Source: Rhodobacterales bacterium RIFCSPHIGHO2_02_FULL_62_130
GTDB lineage: Bacteria > Pseudomonadota > Alphaproteobacteria > Rhodobacterales > Rhodobacteraceae
Assembly (NCBI GenBank): GCA_001828855.1
Contig: MHZT01000047.1
Span: 84,056 to 148,055 of the forward strand
Length of the DNA: 64,000 nt
Direction of reading: 5' to 3'
The translations under genes were made by a program, and so were the position numbers. Shown one piece after another: positions 35,314 through 44,436 of the stretch; positions within the stretch are counted from its first letter, which is position 1; every line of letters begins with the position of its first letter. A model generated the notes under the pieces. That model worked only from the letters and a program-made list of their open reading frames with translations. It was not told the origin of the DNA and did not search any database.

Positions 35314-35711
35314 TATGCCAGCGTCCAAGCGCCAGAAGACACGAACTCGGCCTTGAAGTCGGTCGCGTCATCGTGCGGGTTGCCCTCTTCATACGAGGAC
35401 AGGAAGAAGTTTCCTGCAATCGTATCAGCGGTAGTAAGGGCATCGGCGAACTTGAAGGTAAGATCGGTCAGCAGGGGCGACACTCCCGGGCCGAACGCTA
35501 TATCGCGCAGAACGGGATCGTCATAGACACCTTCAACCGAAATGCTGACCTGCTGGGTGGCTGCCGTCGCCAACAGCTCGATGACACCGTTGCTATCCTT
35601 ATCGGTAACATCAATGCTCTCGTTGGCGATGGAAATGGTAGACACACGGACTCCACCGATTGCGGTCGAGGCTTTGGACAGGACGGCGAGCCGCCCAGCT
35701 ACTTTTGCCAT
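35313..35711 (-). CDS. Major tail tube protein
   Basis: 132 residues. The pattern VSTISIANESIDVTDKDSNGVIELL and ATQQVSISVEGVYDD...LRDIAFG is that of TP901-1-type tail tube subunits, which contain a beta-sandwich that stacks in hexameric rings. It stands between the tail completion protein and the chaperones, as expected. Confidence 0.88.
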   Translation of the reverse strand: MAKVAGRLAVLSKASTAIGGVRVSTISIANESIDVTDKDSNGVIELLATAATQQVSISVEGVYDDPVLRDIAFGPGVSPLLTDLTFKFADALTTADTIAGNFFLSSYEEGNPHDDATDFKAEFVSSGAWTLA

Positions 35712-35722
35712 GATGTTCTCCT

Positions 35723-36121
35723 TTATGGCTGTTTTTCAATCAGGCCGCGATATTCGCAGACCCCGTGAAACGATCCGTCAGACGCACGAATGATTTCGCT
35801 GCGTTCACGCTGGATCAGGACGTGGAGGTAACCGACCAAGGTAAGCGCGCCGCGATGCAGGCGATCATAGATTTGGCCCTGAATAAGCTTGGCCTCTTTC
35901 ATCGACGCAGACCGGCTGCGCGTGTGGATGCGGGCAACATAATCAAAGCCGGTTTCGCCAGCGGTATCGAAGGCACCAATCGTGACAAATCCGACTTCAA
36001 CATAGGGAAAAGCCGATGCGTCAGATCCATCACGGTTCTGCTGTGCGCTATCGACAACCGATAGGCCAACACCAGAAAGGGCGCTGAACAGTGCGCCCTG
36101 AATTACGGTCTCTGCTGACAT
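35723..36121 (-). CDS. Tail completion/terminator protein (DUF3168)
   Basis: 132 residues. VIQGALFSALSGVGLSVVDS, FPYVEVGFVTIGAFDTAGETGFD and VARIHTRSRSASMKEAKLIQGQIYDRL follow the DUF3168 pattern (SPP1 gp17-like). It caps the tail tube on the head side. Gene order with the gp10-like gene upstream and the tube protein downstream supports this. Confidence 0.85.
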   Translation of the reverse strand: MSAETVIQGALFSALSGVGLSVVDSAQQNRDGSDASAFPYVEVGFVTIGAFDTAGETGFDYVARIHTRSRSASMKEAKLIQGQIYDRLHRGALTLVGYLHVLIQRERSEIIRASDGSFHGVCEYRGLIEKQP

Positions 36122-36523
36122 TTATCGCCCCGCGACTTTGCTGATCCGGGCGACAAGGCGTTGCACAAACGCTCGCGTTGCGATGGCGTCGATGTCAGCC
36201 ATCACCTTCTCCTTTGCCCGTAGGAAGAAGGCATGCTCGATCCCATCAGGGCCATCGCCATACTCTAGAAAGCGCCAATAGAACGCCCTACGGACGCGCA
36301 CTGCCGCCTGCCCGACTCCATCCTTGTCACGCTCTTGCACCGCCCGCGTGCCTGACCGAAGGGCGCCGCTATCAACATGGCCAGCCATATTCTCACGCGC
36401 CTCTTGCGCGATAGCTGCGGCAACATCCTTCGTGGTCTGGCGCGTCAATATCCGCGCCTCTTTGGGCATAACGTCCCGCAGCAGGCGACGGACATCATCA
36501 ATTCCGCGAATCTCCACGCTCAC
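36122..36523 (-). CDS. HK97 gp10-like neck/tail completion protein
   Basis: 133 residues. VEIRGIDDVRRLLRDVMPKEA, AAAIAQEARENMAGHVDSGALRSGTR and RAFYWRFLEYG give the HK97-gp10 family pattern (helix, ALRSGT turn, YWRFLEYG strand). Acts at the head-tail junction. Overlaps the upstream head-closure gene by four bases. Confidence 0.85.
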   Translation of the reverse strand: MSVEIRGIDDVRRLLRDVMPKEARILTRQTTKDVAAAIAQEARENMAGHVDSGALRSGTRAVQERDKDGVGQAAVRVRRAFYWRFLEYGDGPDGIEHAFFLRAKEKVMADIDAIATRAFVQRLVARISKVAGR

Positions 36524-36852
36524 TGAGTCACCCCGCGTTCAGCCTCGATATCCAGCATCAGCGATGCGCCGCCGCGCCGCAGGATGCCGCGGATGTTATA
36601 GGCCACGCCGTCCCACAGGATGCGGTCCAGCTCTGTCAGATCAGTGCGATTGTAGATCGTGAACACCACCACGAACGTCGCAGCCGTGCGGCCCTCGATC
36701 TGGCTCTCGCGCCCCCCCTTGGCTTTGACCGCCGCCCAAACGCTCGGATCAGTCGCAAGATTTGACCACGCCGCGACAGTGCCGCCGATCCCGTCCGCAG
36801 TCTCGGCATAGCGCTGTAGCGTGATGCGTTGGGTCAGATCGCCGGGGTTCAT
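36520..36852 (-). CDS. Head closure/head-tail joining protein
   Basis: 110 residues. MNPGDLTQRITLQRYAETADGIGG and AAVKAKGGRE followed by VVVFTIYNRTDL and WDGVAYNIRGIL are the SPP1 gp16/HK97-like head-closure pattern, a beta-barrel that seals the portal after packaging. Overlaps the connector gene as ATGA. Confidence 0.87.
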   Translation of the reverse strand: MNPGDLTQRITLQRYAETADGIGGTVAAWSNLATDPSVWAAVKAKGGRESQIEGRTAATFVVVFTIYNRTDLTELDRILWDGVAYNIRGILRRGGASLMLDIEAERGVTQ

Positions 36853-37412
36853 GCTGCTGCCCAGCCCAGACGGTGCAGATCGATCAGCGCACTGGCCGAT
36901 TGCGGGACTTCTGCCATCGCGCCATCGGTGACGGCGGAACGGTTATGAAACCAATGCGCCACAAGCATCAGGATCGCCGTCCGCAACGCTGGCGGGCAGA
37001 TCGCCAACCCCGCCGTGAACGTGATGGTCATGGCATCGTCGCGCACTTCGGTTGCAGGCCAGCTAAAGCCCGGCGCTGGCCGCAAGTTCGGACGCTCTGG
37101 ATCTGCCAGCAGCCGGTAATTGCCGGGGGTGTCCGTCTGACTGGTTCCAGCCGCATCAAAATACGTCATGGCCGTGATCGCCGTCACAGGGGTTTTCGGC
37201 AGATCGACCGCGCCGGAGACCACGCGCGTCTTCCAGACCCATGTTTCCGCACCCAAGACCAGCCCCGTCCGCTCGCTGACCATTTCCGTCGCGGCATCCA
37301 GCAGCGACTGGATCAGATCATCCTCATCCGATGAGGTGGCGCGCAGATGCGATTTCGCGGCAGCCAGATCGACAGGGGCTGCAGATGCGCCGCTACGGGT
37401 GGGGCGCATCAC
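36849..37412 (-). CDS. Head-tail connector (gp6-like adaptor)
   Basis: 187 residues. PVDLAAAKSHLRATSSDEDDLIQSLLDAATEMVSERTGLVL is the typical start of gp6/gp15-like connector proteins; a C-terminal helix (PALRTAILMLVAHWFHNRSA) completes the fold. Forms a ring below the portal. Overlaps its upstream neighbour by four bases. Confidence 0.88.
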   Translation of the reverse strand: MMRPTRSGASAAPVDLAAAKSHLRATSSDEDDLIQSLLDAATEMVSERTGLVLGAETWVWKTRVVSGAVDLPKTPVTAITAMTYFDAAGTSQTDTPGNYRLLADPERPNLRPAPGFSWPATEVRDDAMTITFTAGLAICPPALRTAILMLVAHWFHNRSAVTDGAMAEVPQSASALIDLHRLGWAAA

Positions 37413-37723
37413 TTGACCGCCTTCTCCGGCTTCGCCTGCGGCACCGCCTGCTCGGGCGCAACAGCAGCCCGCGCAGCGGCGGCGTCAATATCCACCTTGG
37501 CCTGTGCATCAGCAGCAGCCTGTGCATCAGCAGCAGCCTGTGCATCAGCAGCAGCCTGTGCGTCAGCAGCAGCCTGTGCATCTGCCACAGCCTGTGCGTC
37601 AACGGCCACGGCCTGACCCGCTGCAATCATCCGCAACGCCTCGGCATCGCCAACGTCGATTTCATCACCACGATTCTGGGAAAACGTCACCCCAACCCGT
37701 GCCACCAGCAGTTTCACTTTCAT
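37409..37723 (-). CDS. Small protein with DAQAAA tandem repeats after the capsid gene
   Basis: 104 residues from ATG 37723. An N-terminal 40-residue piece (MKVKLLVARVGVTFSQNRGDEIDVG) resembles small head proteins; it is followed by five to six copies of a six-residue ADAQAA repeat from an 18-bp DNA repeat, then an Ala/Pro/Lys tail. Place between capsid and connector suggests a head decoration or accessory role. The repeat probably forms a helix. Confidence 0.65.
   Translation of the reverse strand: MKVKLLVARVGVTFSQNRGDEIDVGDAEALRMIAAGQAVAVDAQAVADAQAAADAQAAADAQAAADAQAAADAQAKVDIDAAAARAAVAPEQAVPQAKPEKAVK
37498..37606. repeat. 18-bp tandem repeat inside the 37409 gene
   Basis: Units of CCTGTGCATCAGCAGCAG recur about six times with a few changes. 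The unit length keeps the reading frame, so copy number could vary without frameshift. Confidence 0.8.
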
Positions 37724-37787
37724 GAGACCCTCCATCGGTTCAGAAAGAGGGGCGGCGCACCGCCCCTCCGCTCAGCCGATGTGCGCC

Positions 37788-39050
37788 TTACGACGCGGCG
37801 GTGATCAGGTGCTTGATGGCGCCCGAATGCGAAATCTCGCCGTCGAAGCGGATCAGGCCCGCGATACCCATATCCGGCCAGAACCGCTCGCGCAGAACGC
37901 CGATCACCGGCGCACCCACTTTGCGGACGTAGTATTTCGAGAAGTCGCCGTAGAGCATGACCTTCTTTGCCGCAGCAATGCTGACCATGGCTTGGTTGAT
38001 CGAATACGGAGCCGACACAGAGCCGACCTTCAGACGCCCCGAACCGTCCGGCGCTTCGGTGATCAGATAATTTCCCTGACCATCCTTCAGCTTACGCAGG
38101 GCCAAAAGCGTGTTGTCATTGAACATGAAGCGGGCCTTGGGCGAGGCGCGATAGGCCGGATCGACCGAATGCACCAAGTCAATCACCTCATCTGCCGTGA
38201 TCGCTGTGGCCGAGGCGGACGTCTTGCCAAGCGCCGAGGCGGTGACAATGCCGTTCGGTGCCGAAGAACCCGTGCCGATGGTCAACTGGCTGTTGGCAAT
38301 GCGGCCCAGACGTTCGCCGATCAACTCGCCGAGCAGGGTCTCGAACGAGAAGATGGAATCTGCATCCAATTCCCACGACCAGCGAATGAACTCAGAGTCA
38401 AAGCCATAGGCATCCAGGCTGCCTTGGCCCAAGGTTGCATCCTTACCGCCATCATCGGTCAGCGCGGTGCCTTCGGTATGGGTGCCTGCATCGACGGCCG
38501 TGTCATCCACGGTCGGCAGCTTCATCGAGTTGCCGCCGGACGTGGTGATGACGGTGCTGAGAGCCTCATCATACATCGGCCCCCACGCCTTCATCGCCTT
38601 GTCGATGGTGGGGATCAACTCGGTCGGCACGGTATAGCCGCCGGCGGATGCCGTGCCAGCAGTCTGAGCGCGCTGTTCAAAGTTCGACGTGCCACGGCGC
38701 AGAAGTTGACGCTCTTCAGGCGTCATATCTTCGGGAGTGAAGCCACACATCAGCTTGGCAAACGCATGGCGATAGGTGGGCTTGTCACCCTCTTCCTGAC
38801 CGCGCTGTTGGCCGTCACCACCACGCGGGCGACGATCATCGCCTTCAGCCGCACGGCCCTCGGCCTCTTCCAGCTTCTTCAGCCGCTCGATCTTGCTGCC
38901 GATCTTGTCGTGCTCGGCCATCATGCGGTCAAATTCCGCCTCGATCTCGGTGGCGCGGGCCTCCGGCGTGTCGGACTTGATTTCGTCAAACTTGGTGCGG
39001 GCATTGGTGGCAATGCGCGCCTGCTCCTCGCGGAGTTCCTTGATCTTCAT
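37788..39050 (-). CDS. HK97-fold major capsid protein
   Basis: 420 residues from ATG 39050 with GGAGAG upstream. The first 100 residues are a charged coiled-coil delta domain (MKIKELREEQARIATNARTKFDEIK, KIGSKIERLKKLEEAEG) removed at maturation. The capsid fold follows, with GGYTVPTELIPTIDKAMKAWG, the E-loop region, GTGSSAPNGIVTAS and the C-terminal YGDFSKYYVRKVGAPVIGVLRERF. Adjacent protease and portal genes confirm it. Confidence 0.94.
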   Translation of the reverse strand: MKIKELREEQARIATNARTKFDEIKSDTPEARATEIEAEFDRMMAEHDKIGSKIERLKKLEEAEGRAAEGDDRRPRGGDGQQRGQEEGDKPTYRHAFAKLMCGFTPEDMTPEERQLLRRGTSNFEQRAQTAGTASAGGYTVPTELIPTIDKAMKAWGPMYDEALSTVITTSGGNSMKLPTVDDTAVDAGTHTEGTALTDDGGKDATLGQGSLDAYGFDSEFIRWSWELDADSIFSFETLLGELIGERLGRIANSQLTIGTGSSAPNGIVTASALGKTSASATAITADEVIDLVHSVDPAYRASPKARFMFNDNTLLALRKLKDGQGNYLITEAPDGSGRLKVGSVSAPYSINQAMVSIAAAKKVMLYGDFSKYYVRKVGAPVIGVLRERFWPDMGIAGLIRFDGEISHSGAIKHLITAAS

Positions 39051-39110
39051 GGTTCTCTCCAATGAAAAAGCCGCCCGAAGGCGGCGGTGATAGGCGTCTG
39101 GCGCGCGCCG

Positions 39111-39701
39111 TCAGCCGTTCTCCCGAACCTTGAGTTCGAGGTCTGCCTTCATGCGGCGGCGCAGGGCTGCCGCATTGAAATTCTGGGCGCGCTTGCGCTG
39201 TTCGCGCACGGCCTCAAGGCTGCGAAGCCCGATTTCCGTCCCGTCATAGGCGGGCGTGGTGACGATAGACACGTCATACAGCGAAGCCTTCTTGATGGTT
39301 CGGACCGGCGGGTCTTGGGTTTCATCCCATTCCTGCACCTCCGGGTAGAAGGCAAAGGACATCTTGTCCAAATCGCCCCGCTCCATCTTCGGGATGATGC
39401 GCTGAACATCGGGATCATCGGCCCGCAGCACAGTTTCCATCCGCAGGCCCTTTTCATCCTGCGTCAGCGTCAGCGTGCCGGCGCGGGTCCGCGCCAAGGG
39501 CAGGCCTTCATGGTTGATCAGGAACACCACATCGTCACGGCCCAAGGCATCGGTGAACGCCCCCGGTTCGATCCGCTCCTGAAACCAATCCCCGATGGCA
39601 GTGGTCTGGTTGAACACCGCCGCATAGCCGGAAACGCGGATGCCGTCCGCCTCTTTGCGAATCTCGGCAGGTGCGCCGAGGCTGCGGATTTCACGATCCA
39701 T
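39111..39701 (-). CDS. Prohead maturation protease (U35/HK97 type)
   Basis: 196 residues from ATG 39701 with AGGAGGG upstream. EADGIRVSGYAAVFNQTTAIGDWFQERIEPGAF is the conserved start; the catalytic His is in FLINHEGLPLART and the Ser in KMSFAFYP. It cleaves the capsid delta domain during head maturation. Sits between portal and capsid as in HK97. Confidence 0.93.
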   Translation of the reverse strand: MDREIRSLGAPAEIRKEADGIRVSGYAAVFNQTTAIGDWFQERIEPGAFTDALGRDDVVFLINHEGLPLARTRAGTLTLTQDEKGLRMETVLRADDPDVQRIIPKMERGDLDKMSFAFYPEVQEWDETQDPPVRTIKKASLYDVSIVTTPAYDGTEIGLRSLEAVREQRKRAQNFNAAALRRRMKADLELKVRENG

Positions 39702-40953
39702 TCGTATTCCCTCCTGTGGGATCGGCAAGGCCGAGTTTATCCAGCGGCATCATCGCGCCCTGCATGTAGAGCTTGTCATCACCCGGTAGGCGCGGGCGGT
39801 TTTCCATGTCGCGGGTTTCGCCGGGTGTCATCTGGCCGGACTGGATGGCCGAGGCGTAGCCTTCCATGCGGGTCTTGAAATCACCGCGCAGCAACCCGTC
39901 GAGGTTCAGCTCGACAAAGCGGTCCCGCTTTTTCCAGCCGAACAGTTTCAGATTGCACTCCTGCTCGAACTGCTCGGCATAGCGCTTGATCGTGTGCTTG
40001 GTCAGATGCAGGTCTTGCTGCTCGTTGTTCGAGAACGTCCCGTGGGTCAGATCCTGCAGAAATACCGGAGGCAGCGAATAGCGCCGCGCAATCTCTTCGA
40101 TGATGAACCGCTGCGCCTCGATCATCTGCGACTTCTGGGCATCGGTGCCGATGGGAACGATCTTCAAACCCATTGGCAACACCAGCGCCAACCGACTGTC
40201 CCGTTTCGACTTCCGCACAGCCTCTTCCAGATCATCGGACGCGCGCTGCATCGCCGCGCCGGACTGGAAATTACCTTCGATGGCGAAGGGCGGAACCCCG
40301 CCATTATTGAAGAACCGCGACCCGTAATGCGTCATGGCGCGGGCAAGGCCAATGGTGTCGGCGGCATCCATGATCGGCGAGCGATGTTTCAGGCCGTCTG
40401 ATTTCAGCATGAATGCCAGGTCGATTACCTCGGCAGCCTCATAGATGACCGTCCGCTTGTTTTCCCGATACTTGAAAAACTTCCGCGCGCCCTCACGATG
40501 GACCGAGGTTTGCGCCGGATCAAGCGGCCAGATTCCGACCACCTTCCCCATGCCGTTGCGCTCGATAAAGCTGCAGCCACGACCACCAGTCAGCAACTGT
40601 TCGAACGTGTATTTGCGCCACTCAAACGACGACTGATCGGGGTTCGGCGCATCGTGCAGCAGCGTGGCCAACTCATCCGAGACAGATTCCCGGCTGTTGT
40701 TCTTGCCCCGCTTGTAAAGCTTCAGCGGCAGGCCTGCCATGGTGCCAGAGATGAACCCCACGGCAGCCTGCACCGCAGGAACCTTCATGGCGGTTTCAAT
40801 CGTCACCACCTCGCCCGCAGCGCTGCCACTTTCCAGCCCGAACAACTGCAAGAAATTGGCCGCCGATACCGGTATTGCAGGGTTTTCGGCATCAGCCCGC
40901 ACCTCTGCCGGTGCCTGCACAGCAGCGCGGAACATGCGGGGCAACCATGCCAT
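39691..40953 (-). CDS. HK97-type portal protein
   Basis: 420 residues. VPAVQAAVGFISGTMAGLPLKLYKRG, LLHDAPNPDQSSFEWRKY and RYSLPPVFLQDLTHGTFSNNEQQ are signature segments of the HK97 portal family. Forms the dodecameric DNA gate. The start overlaps the terminase stop (TGATG). Confidence 0.95.
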   Translation of the reverse strand: MAWLPRMFRAAVQAPAEVRADAENPAIPVSAANFLQLFGLESGSAAGEVVTIETAMKVPAVQAAVGFISGTMAGLPLKLYKRGKNNSRESVSDELATLLHDAPNPDQSSFEWRKYTFEQLLTGGRGCSFIERNGMGKVVGIWPLDPAQTSVHREGARKFFKYRENKRTVIYEAAEVIDLAFMLKSDGLKHRSPIMDAADTIGLARAMTHYGSRFFNNGGVPPFAIEGNFQSGAAMQRASDDLEEAVRKSKRDSRLALVLPMGLKIVPIGTDAQKSQMIEAQRFIIEEIARRYSLPPVFLQDLTHGTFSNNEQQDLHLTKHTIKRYAEQFEQECNLKLFGWKKRDRFVELNLDGLLRGDFKTRMEGYASAIQSGQMTPGETRDMENRPRLPGDDKLYMQGAMMPLDKLGLADPTGGNTNGS

Positions 40954-42674
40954 CAGCCAGCCATCCTATAATTCGGGTCCAAATCCCAAGGCGTCACCAT
41001 GCCCCCCTGTGCAACAGGGTTGCGGCTCATCAGCGTGAAGGCGTTGAACGCTGCAATCAGCAGGTCGATCTTGGCCTTCCCAGCGGTCTCTTTCGTGATC
41101 AGAACGGCATTGCCCTTCTGTTCGGCGCGGGCGTTGCCAACGCACCACGCCATGATCTGCTGATCGGCATGGCGATAGGTGCCATCCATCAGCTTGCGCT
41201 CCATGCCCCAGATCGCCGACGACAACCTGTAGCCCTGACCCACTGCAACCATCTGCTCTGCGGTGACGCCAATGGCAGACAGCGAATCCACCAGCGCCGA
41301 AACGCCCGCAGGGTCGAGGCCGATGGCAGCCGCATCCGGCAACAGGCCCGCATCCAGCAACTGGCCCACGATATCGCAGACCCCCGCATGATCTTCTGCC
41401 GGGAGCTTGCAGATCGTCAGCTCACCGCGGGCTTCAAAGTCCCGCAGCGTTGCGCCGATTTCCTTCCGGCGCTCCAGGGCAATCGGATGCACAAACCCAT
41501 GCGACCAGCTCAGCCAGTTCTTTGTCAGCTTGTCGCGACCCGTGACGTTGATGCCCAGAAGGTCATCCGCGCCGCCGCCGTCGATCCCAACAACTACGAC
41601 TTCACAGCGCGCAATCAGCATAGCCAGCGTGATCGGCTGCGGCTCCTTCGCTGCCAGCCAGAAATCCGCGCCGATCCAGCGGTTATTGTGCAGCGCCAAC
41701 CCGATTTCGACGTTCAGATGCTGCGTTGCCCAAGCGATCAACTCGCCCATGCCGTCCATCTTCGCCCGCGTGAAACCGTCCTGCAGCGCATCCAGCGTGA
41801 TCGATCTGCCCAGATTGGGCGTCACCATGTGCCAGACCGCCGGGTCTTGCCATGCTTTCTCATCGCTGATCTGCATCGACTCCGGGAATTCATACAAGAC
41901 CGGCAGCATCCGCACCCGATCCGTGATCTTGCCGTCCCGCACCCCGCGCGCATATTGCAGCTCAGTCTTAAAAACCCCTGCTGGCGGGTGATCCGATTGC
42001 GTCGTGATCATCACCAGCACCGATTCCGGGAACGGCATCATGCCGCCCCTGATCTGCCGGATGACATCCGCCGCATAGGGCATAGTCCCCAACAGGTGGA
42101 TCTCATCGATCAGCGTGAAGATCGGCTTGGCCCCTGTCAGCACGTCCATGCCAAAGGTCCGCACCATAAGCCGCGCGCCATTGGTCCGATCCTTGATCTG
42201 CTTTTTGTGGTCCTGCACCTGAAACCGCTTTTGCAGGTATCCGTCCGGGTCCGCCTCGATCATCCCGCGCGCCTGCTCGAACGCCACATCGCTGATCTTC
42301 TGCGTTGGCCCGATGATCAGCATGTCCGCGTTGCGGCGCTTGTTCAGCAGCAGGAAGGTCAGAGCGATGGCGGCTGCCGAGGTGGTCTTCGCGTTCTTCT
42401 TCGGGACAAGGATAAACACCTCGCCCACCTGCCGCACCTCCGGCCCAACTGCCGAGGTCTGCATCGAGCCGAACACCGCACGCACGATGTCGCGCATCCA
42501 TTCGCCAGCTGCCTCCCGCAACTCCGGCTGGCCGATGACATCCGGCAGCCGCAGCTTATTGAAGATCGCCACCGCCCGCGCAGCCTCTTCGGCATTCAGC
42601 GGCAGATCCGCAATCGGCGTTTCGCCCCGCTGCAACCGGTCAGCCCAGTCGAGGCAGGCGAAATCAAACGCCAC
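40953..42674 (-). CDS. terL: Terminase large subunit
   Basis: 573 residues from a GTG at 42674. The ATPase half has the variant Walker A VPKKNAKTT near residue 90 and Walker B FTLIDEIHL near 190, followed by a coupling motif TTQSDHPP. The nuclease half has VVVGIDGGGADD and a late Asp in the LDPAGVS region. HK97-like packaging motor. It follows TerS, which ends two bases earlier. Confidence 0.93.
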   Translation of the reverse strand: MAFDFACLDWADRLQRGETPIADLPLNAEEAARAVAIFNKLRLPDVIGQPELREAAGEWMRDIVRAVFGSMQTSAVGPEVRQVGEVFILVPKKNAKTTSAAAIALTFLLLNKRRNADMLIIGPTQKISDVAFEQARGMIEADPDGYLQKRFQVQDHKKQIKDRTNGARLMVRTFGMDVLTGAKPIFTLIDEIHLLGTMPYAADVIRQIRGGMMPFPESVLVMITTQSDHPPAGVFKTELQYARGVRDGKITDRVRMLPVLYEFPESMQISDEKAWQDPAVWHMVTPNLGRSITLDALQDGFTRAKMDGMGELIAWATQHLNVEIGLALHNNRWIGADFWLAAKEPQPITLAMLIARCEVVVVGIDGGGADDLLGINVTGRDKLTKNWLSWSHGFVHPIALERRKEIGATLRDFEARGELTICKLPAEDHAGVCDIVGQLLDAGLLPDAAAIGLDPAGVSALVDSLSAIGVTAEQMVAVGQGYRLSSAIWGMERKLMDGTYRHADQQIMAWCVGNARAEQKGNAVLITKETAGKAKIDLLIAAFNAFTLMSRNPVAQGGMVTPWDLDPNYRMAG

Positions 42675-42675
42675 G

Positions 42676-43125
42676 TCAGTTCACCAGGTCGCCCCAACCC
42701 TGCGAAGGACGCTGGGCGTCGATCACAAGCTGGGCCTTCTTGCCGACCGAGGCTGCCACTGCAGGCTTGACATCCGGTTTGCCCTTTGGCGCGTTCGCAG
42801 CTTGGGCAATTTCCAACACGCGCTTGGTCGCGGTGACATTGCCTTTCAGCATTTCCTTGACCAGCACCTGCACCGCCATCCCCTCAAGGAACAACGCGCC
42901 ATGATCCAGCTCACGGGAAAAATGCTTACGCAATGTCTTGGCGTCCGCCCCCATGAACGTCGCAATCTGATCTTGCGTCCAGCCCGCCGCGCGCAGGCTG
43001 ATTACAAGCTGTTGATTTTCCTTATTTTTTGCAAAGGAAGGACGCCCGCGAGGATCACGAATAGGGCGAAGCGGGTCGCCCAGCAGATCAAGCTCAACCC
43101 CTTCCTTGTCCAAATTCGCTTCCAT
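42676..43125 (-). CDS. Terminase small subunit
   Basis: 149 residues from ATG 43125; the frame is open much further upstream but overlaps the HNH gene. RPSFAKNKENQQLVISLRAAGWTQDQIATFMGADAKTLRKHFSRELD is a helix-turn-helix, followed by an oligomerisation helix (GMAVQVLVKEMLKGNVTATKRVLEI). It recognises the packaging site and recruits TerL. The ribosome site is weak. Confidence 0.82.
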   Translation of the reverse strand: MEANLDKEGVELDLLGDPLRPIRDPRGRPSFAKNKENQQLVISLRAAGWTQDQIATFMGADAKTLRKHFSRELDHGALFLEGMAVQVLVKEMLKGNVTATKRVLEIAQAANAPKGKPDVKPAVAASVGKKAQLVIDAQRPSQGWGDLVN

Positions 43126-43159
43126 AGGAAAAAAACCTCTAGATGGTAGGCCCACCGGT

Positions 43160-43540
43160 CTAGGGGCGCAGGGGCTTGGAGGATTGCACCCCCCCCTCCC
43201 ATCGCCGCTCGGCTGCCTGCTTTGCACTGTCGTGGCAGGCCTTGCACAGGCACTGCAGGTTCGCGGCATCCCAGAACAGGGGCGCATTGCCGCGATGCGG
43301 GATGCGGTGGTCCGCAACCAGCTTGGATGTATCGGCTTCGATTTGGCCACAGAACTGGCAGGTGAACAGATCACGCACCAGAACCGACCAGCGCAACTCT
43401 TGCCACCGGGCGGTCTTATACCAAGCCCGCCATGCGTGACGCTGATCACGGGCGCGGGATTGGCTGGCCGGCGTATCCTCAAGGAACCTGACGCGTGGGG
43501 CTAGACCAGCCACCACGGGGGGCAAGCGTGTCAGTTTCAC
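43160..43540 (-). CDS. HNH endonuclease (terminase-associated)
   Basis: 126 residues from a GTG at 43540. WQELRWSVLVRDLFTCQFCGQIE, LVADHRIPHRGNAPLFWDAANLQCLCKACHDSAK gives the two CxxC zinc pairs and the His-Asn-His core (VADHRIPH, NLQ, CHDSK). HNH enzymes next to terminase assist cos cleavage and packaging in HK97-like phages, which suggests cos-type ends. Confidence 0.9.
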   Translation of the reverse strand: MKLTRLPPVVAGLAPRVRFLEDTPASQSRARDQRHAWRAWYKTARWQELRWSVLVRDLFTCQFCGQIEADTSKLVADHRIPHRGNAPLFWDAANLQCLCKACHDSAKQAAERRWEGGVQSSKPLRP

Positions 43541-43563
43541 ATGACAACCCCCAGAAATGCGAA

Positions 43564-43592
43564 ACGCCCGCAGGGTGGTTCCCTTCGGGCGT
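43564..43592 (-). terminator. Hairpin between the early and packaging regions
   Basis: ACGCCCG pairs with CGGGCGT, with an inner AGGG/CCCT pair; on the minus strand it is followed by TTCGCATTTC. A weak intrinsic terminator or antiterminator target placed before the late genes. Confidence 0.5.
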
Positions 43593-43659
43593 GGCTGTAG
43601 ATGATGCCAAGGACTATGCCTACGGCGGACCTAAGCGTCAATCCCCTTTCTTTAGTGTC

Positions 43660-44364
43660 TCACCCCAACAGATCGCGCATGCGGTCAAGGCTGCCACACA
43701 GGGCGGCACGGATCAGCTTGCGGTGTTCGCCCTTGGGCTGCCAGCCGTAGGCGCGCAGGACCGCGCTCAGGTCGCGCCCTGCCAGCACCACCATGTCCAC
43801 CACCGCCCGATCCGAGATCGCATGGCGGGCGTTGTCGCGGTCCATGTGGCGACGGGGTGACATTGCGACACTTGCACCGATGGCGCGGTGAACCGCATCC
43901 AGCGTGGCCCCGCGATCCAGATAGCGATCAAGGAAGTCCGACCCGCCACCGGCACAGGCGCGGCCTGCCTCGATGCTGGCGCACTTGATGCCCGACCCAT
44001 CGCGCCATTCGGTCAGCGCACGATAGGCTGCAGCCGTGGCCAGATGCGCGGCGGTGAAGGGCGGCACAAAGGGCCGCTCTGCATCATGGCGCTGGCGGGC
44101 CTGTTCGACCATCACCACCAGCGCACAGGCCGCGCGCCAATGCGCCGAGGCGCGGCGACGGGTGCCACCGGGGGCAAGATCAAACCCCTGCACCAACTGC
44201 ATCGGCCCGCGCGCCGGAGCCACGGGCGCGGCCTGCATGGCCTCGGGCGGCGTTGCCCTGCCCAGCATGTCAGCCACCCGCACAGCCTCAGCCGCGCGCC
44301 GATCTGCACCCGCAACCGGATCAAAGGCCGTCGAGAAGGCGGGGCGGTCAAATTCTTTTGTCAT
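43660..44364 (-). CDS. Phage protein of unknown function before the packaging genes (possible late regulator)
   Basis: 234 residues from ATG 44364 with AAAGGG upstream. Middle and end are helical; the C-terminal LSAVLRAYGWQPKGEHRKLIRAALCGSLDRM may be a small DNA- or RNA-binding domain. It is placed between replication genes and a terminator-like hairpin that precedes the packaging genes, where late regulators such as antiterminators often lie. This role is inferred from place only. Confidence 0.6.
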   Translation of the reverse strand: MTKEFDRPAFSTAFDPVAGADRRAAEAVRVADMLGRATPPEAMQAAPVAPARGPMQLVQGFDLAPGGTRRRASAHWRAACALVVMVEQARQRHDAERPFVPPFTAAHLATAAAYRALTEWRDGSGIKCASIEAGRACAGGGSDFLDRYLDRGATLDAVHRAIGASVAMSPRRHMDRDNARHAISDRAVVDMVVLAGRDLSAVLRAYGWQPKGEHRKLIRAALCGSLDRMRDLLG

Positions 44365-44436
44365 GCGCTTGGCCCTTTACCAGATTTAGTGATCGTTGCC
44401 CTTTTCTTATCTATCCCTTGCTTTCCCTCATTTTTC

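Noticed and set aside
37498..37606. CRISPR array
   Set aside because: The 18-bp units are contiguous without spacers and keep the reading frame of a head gene.
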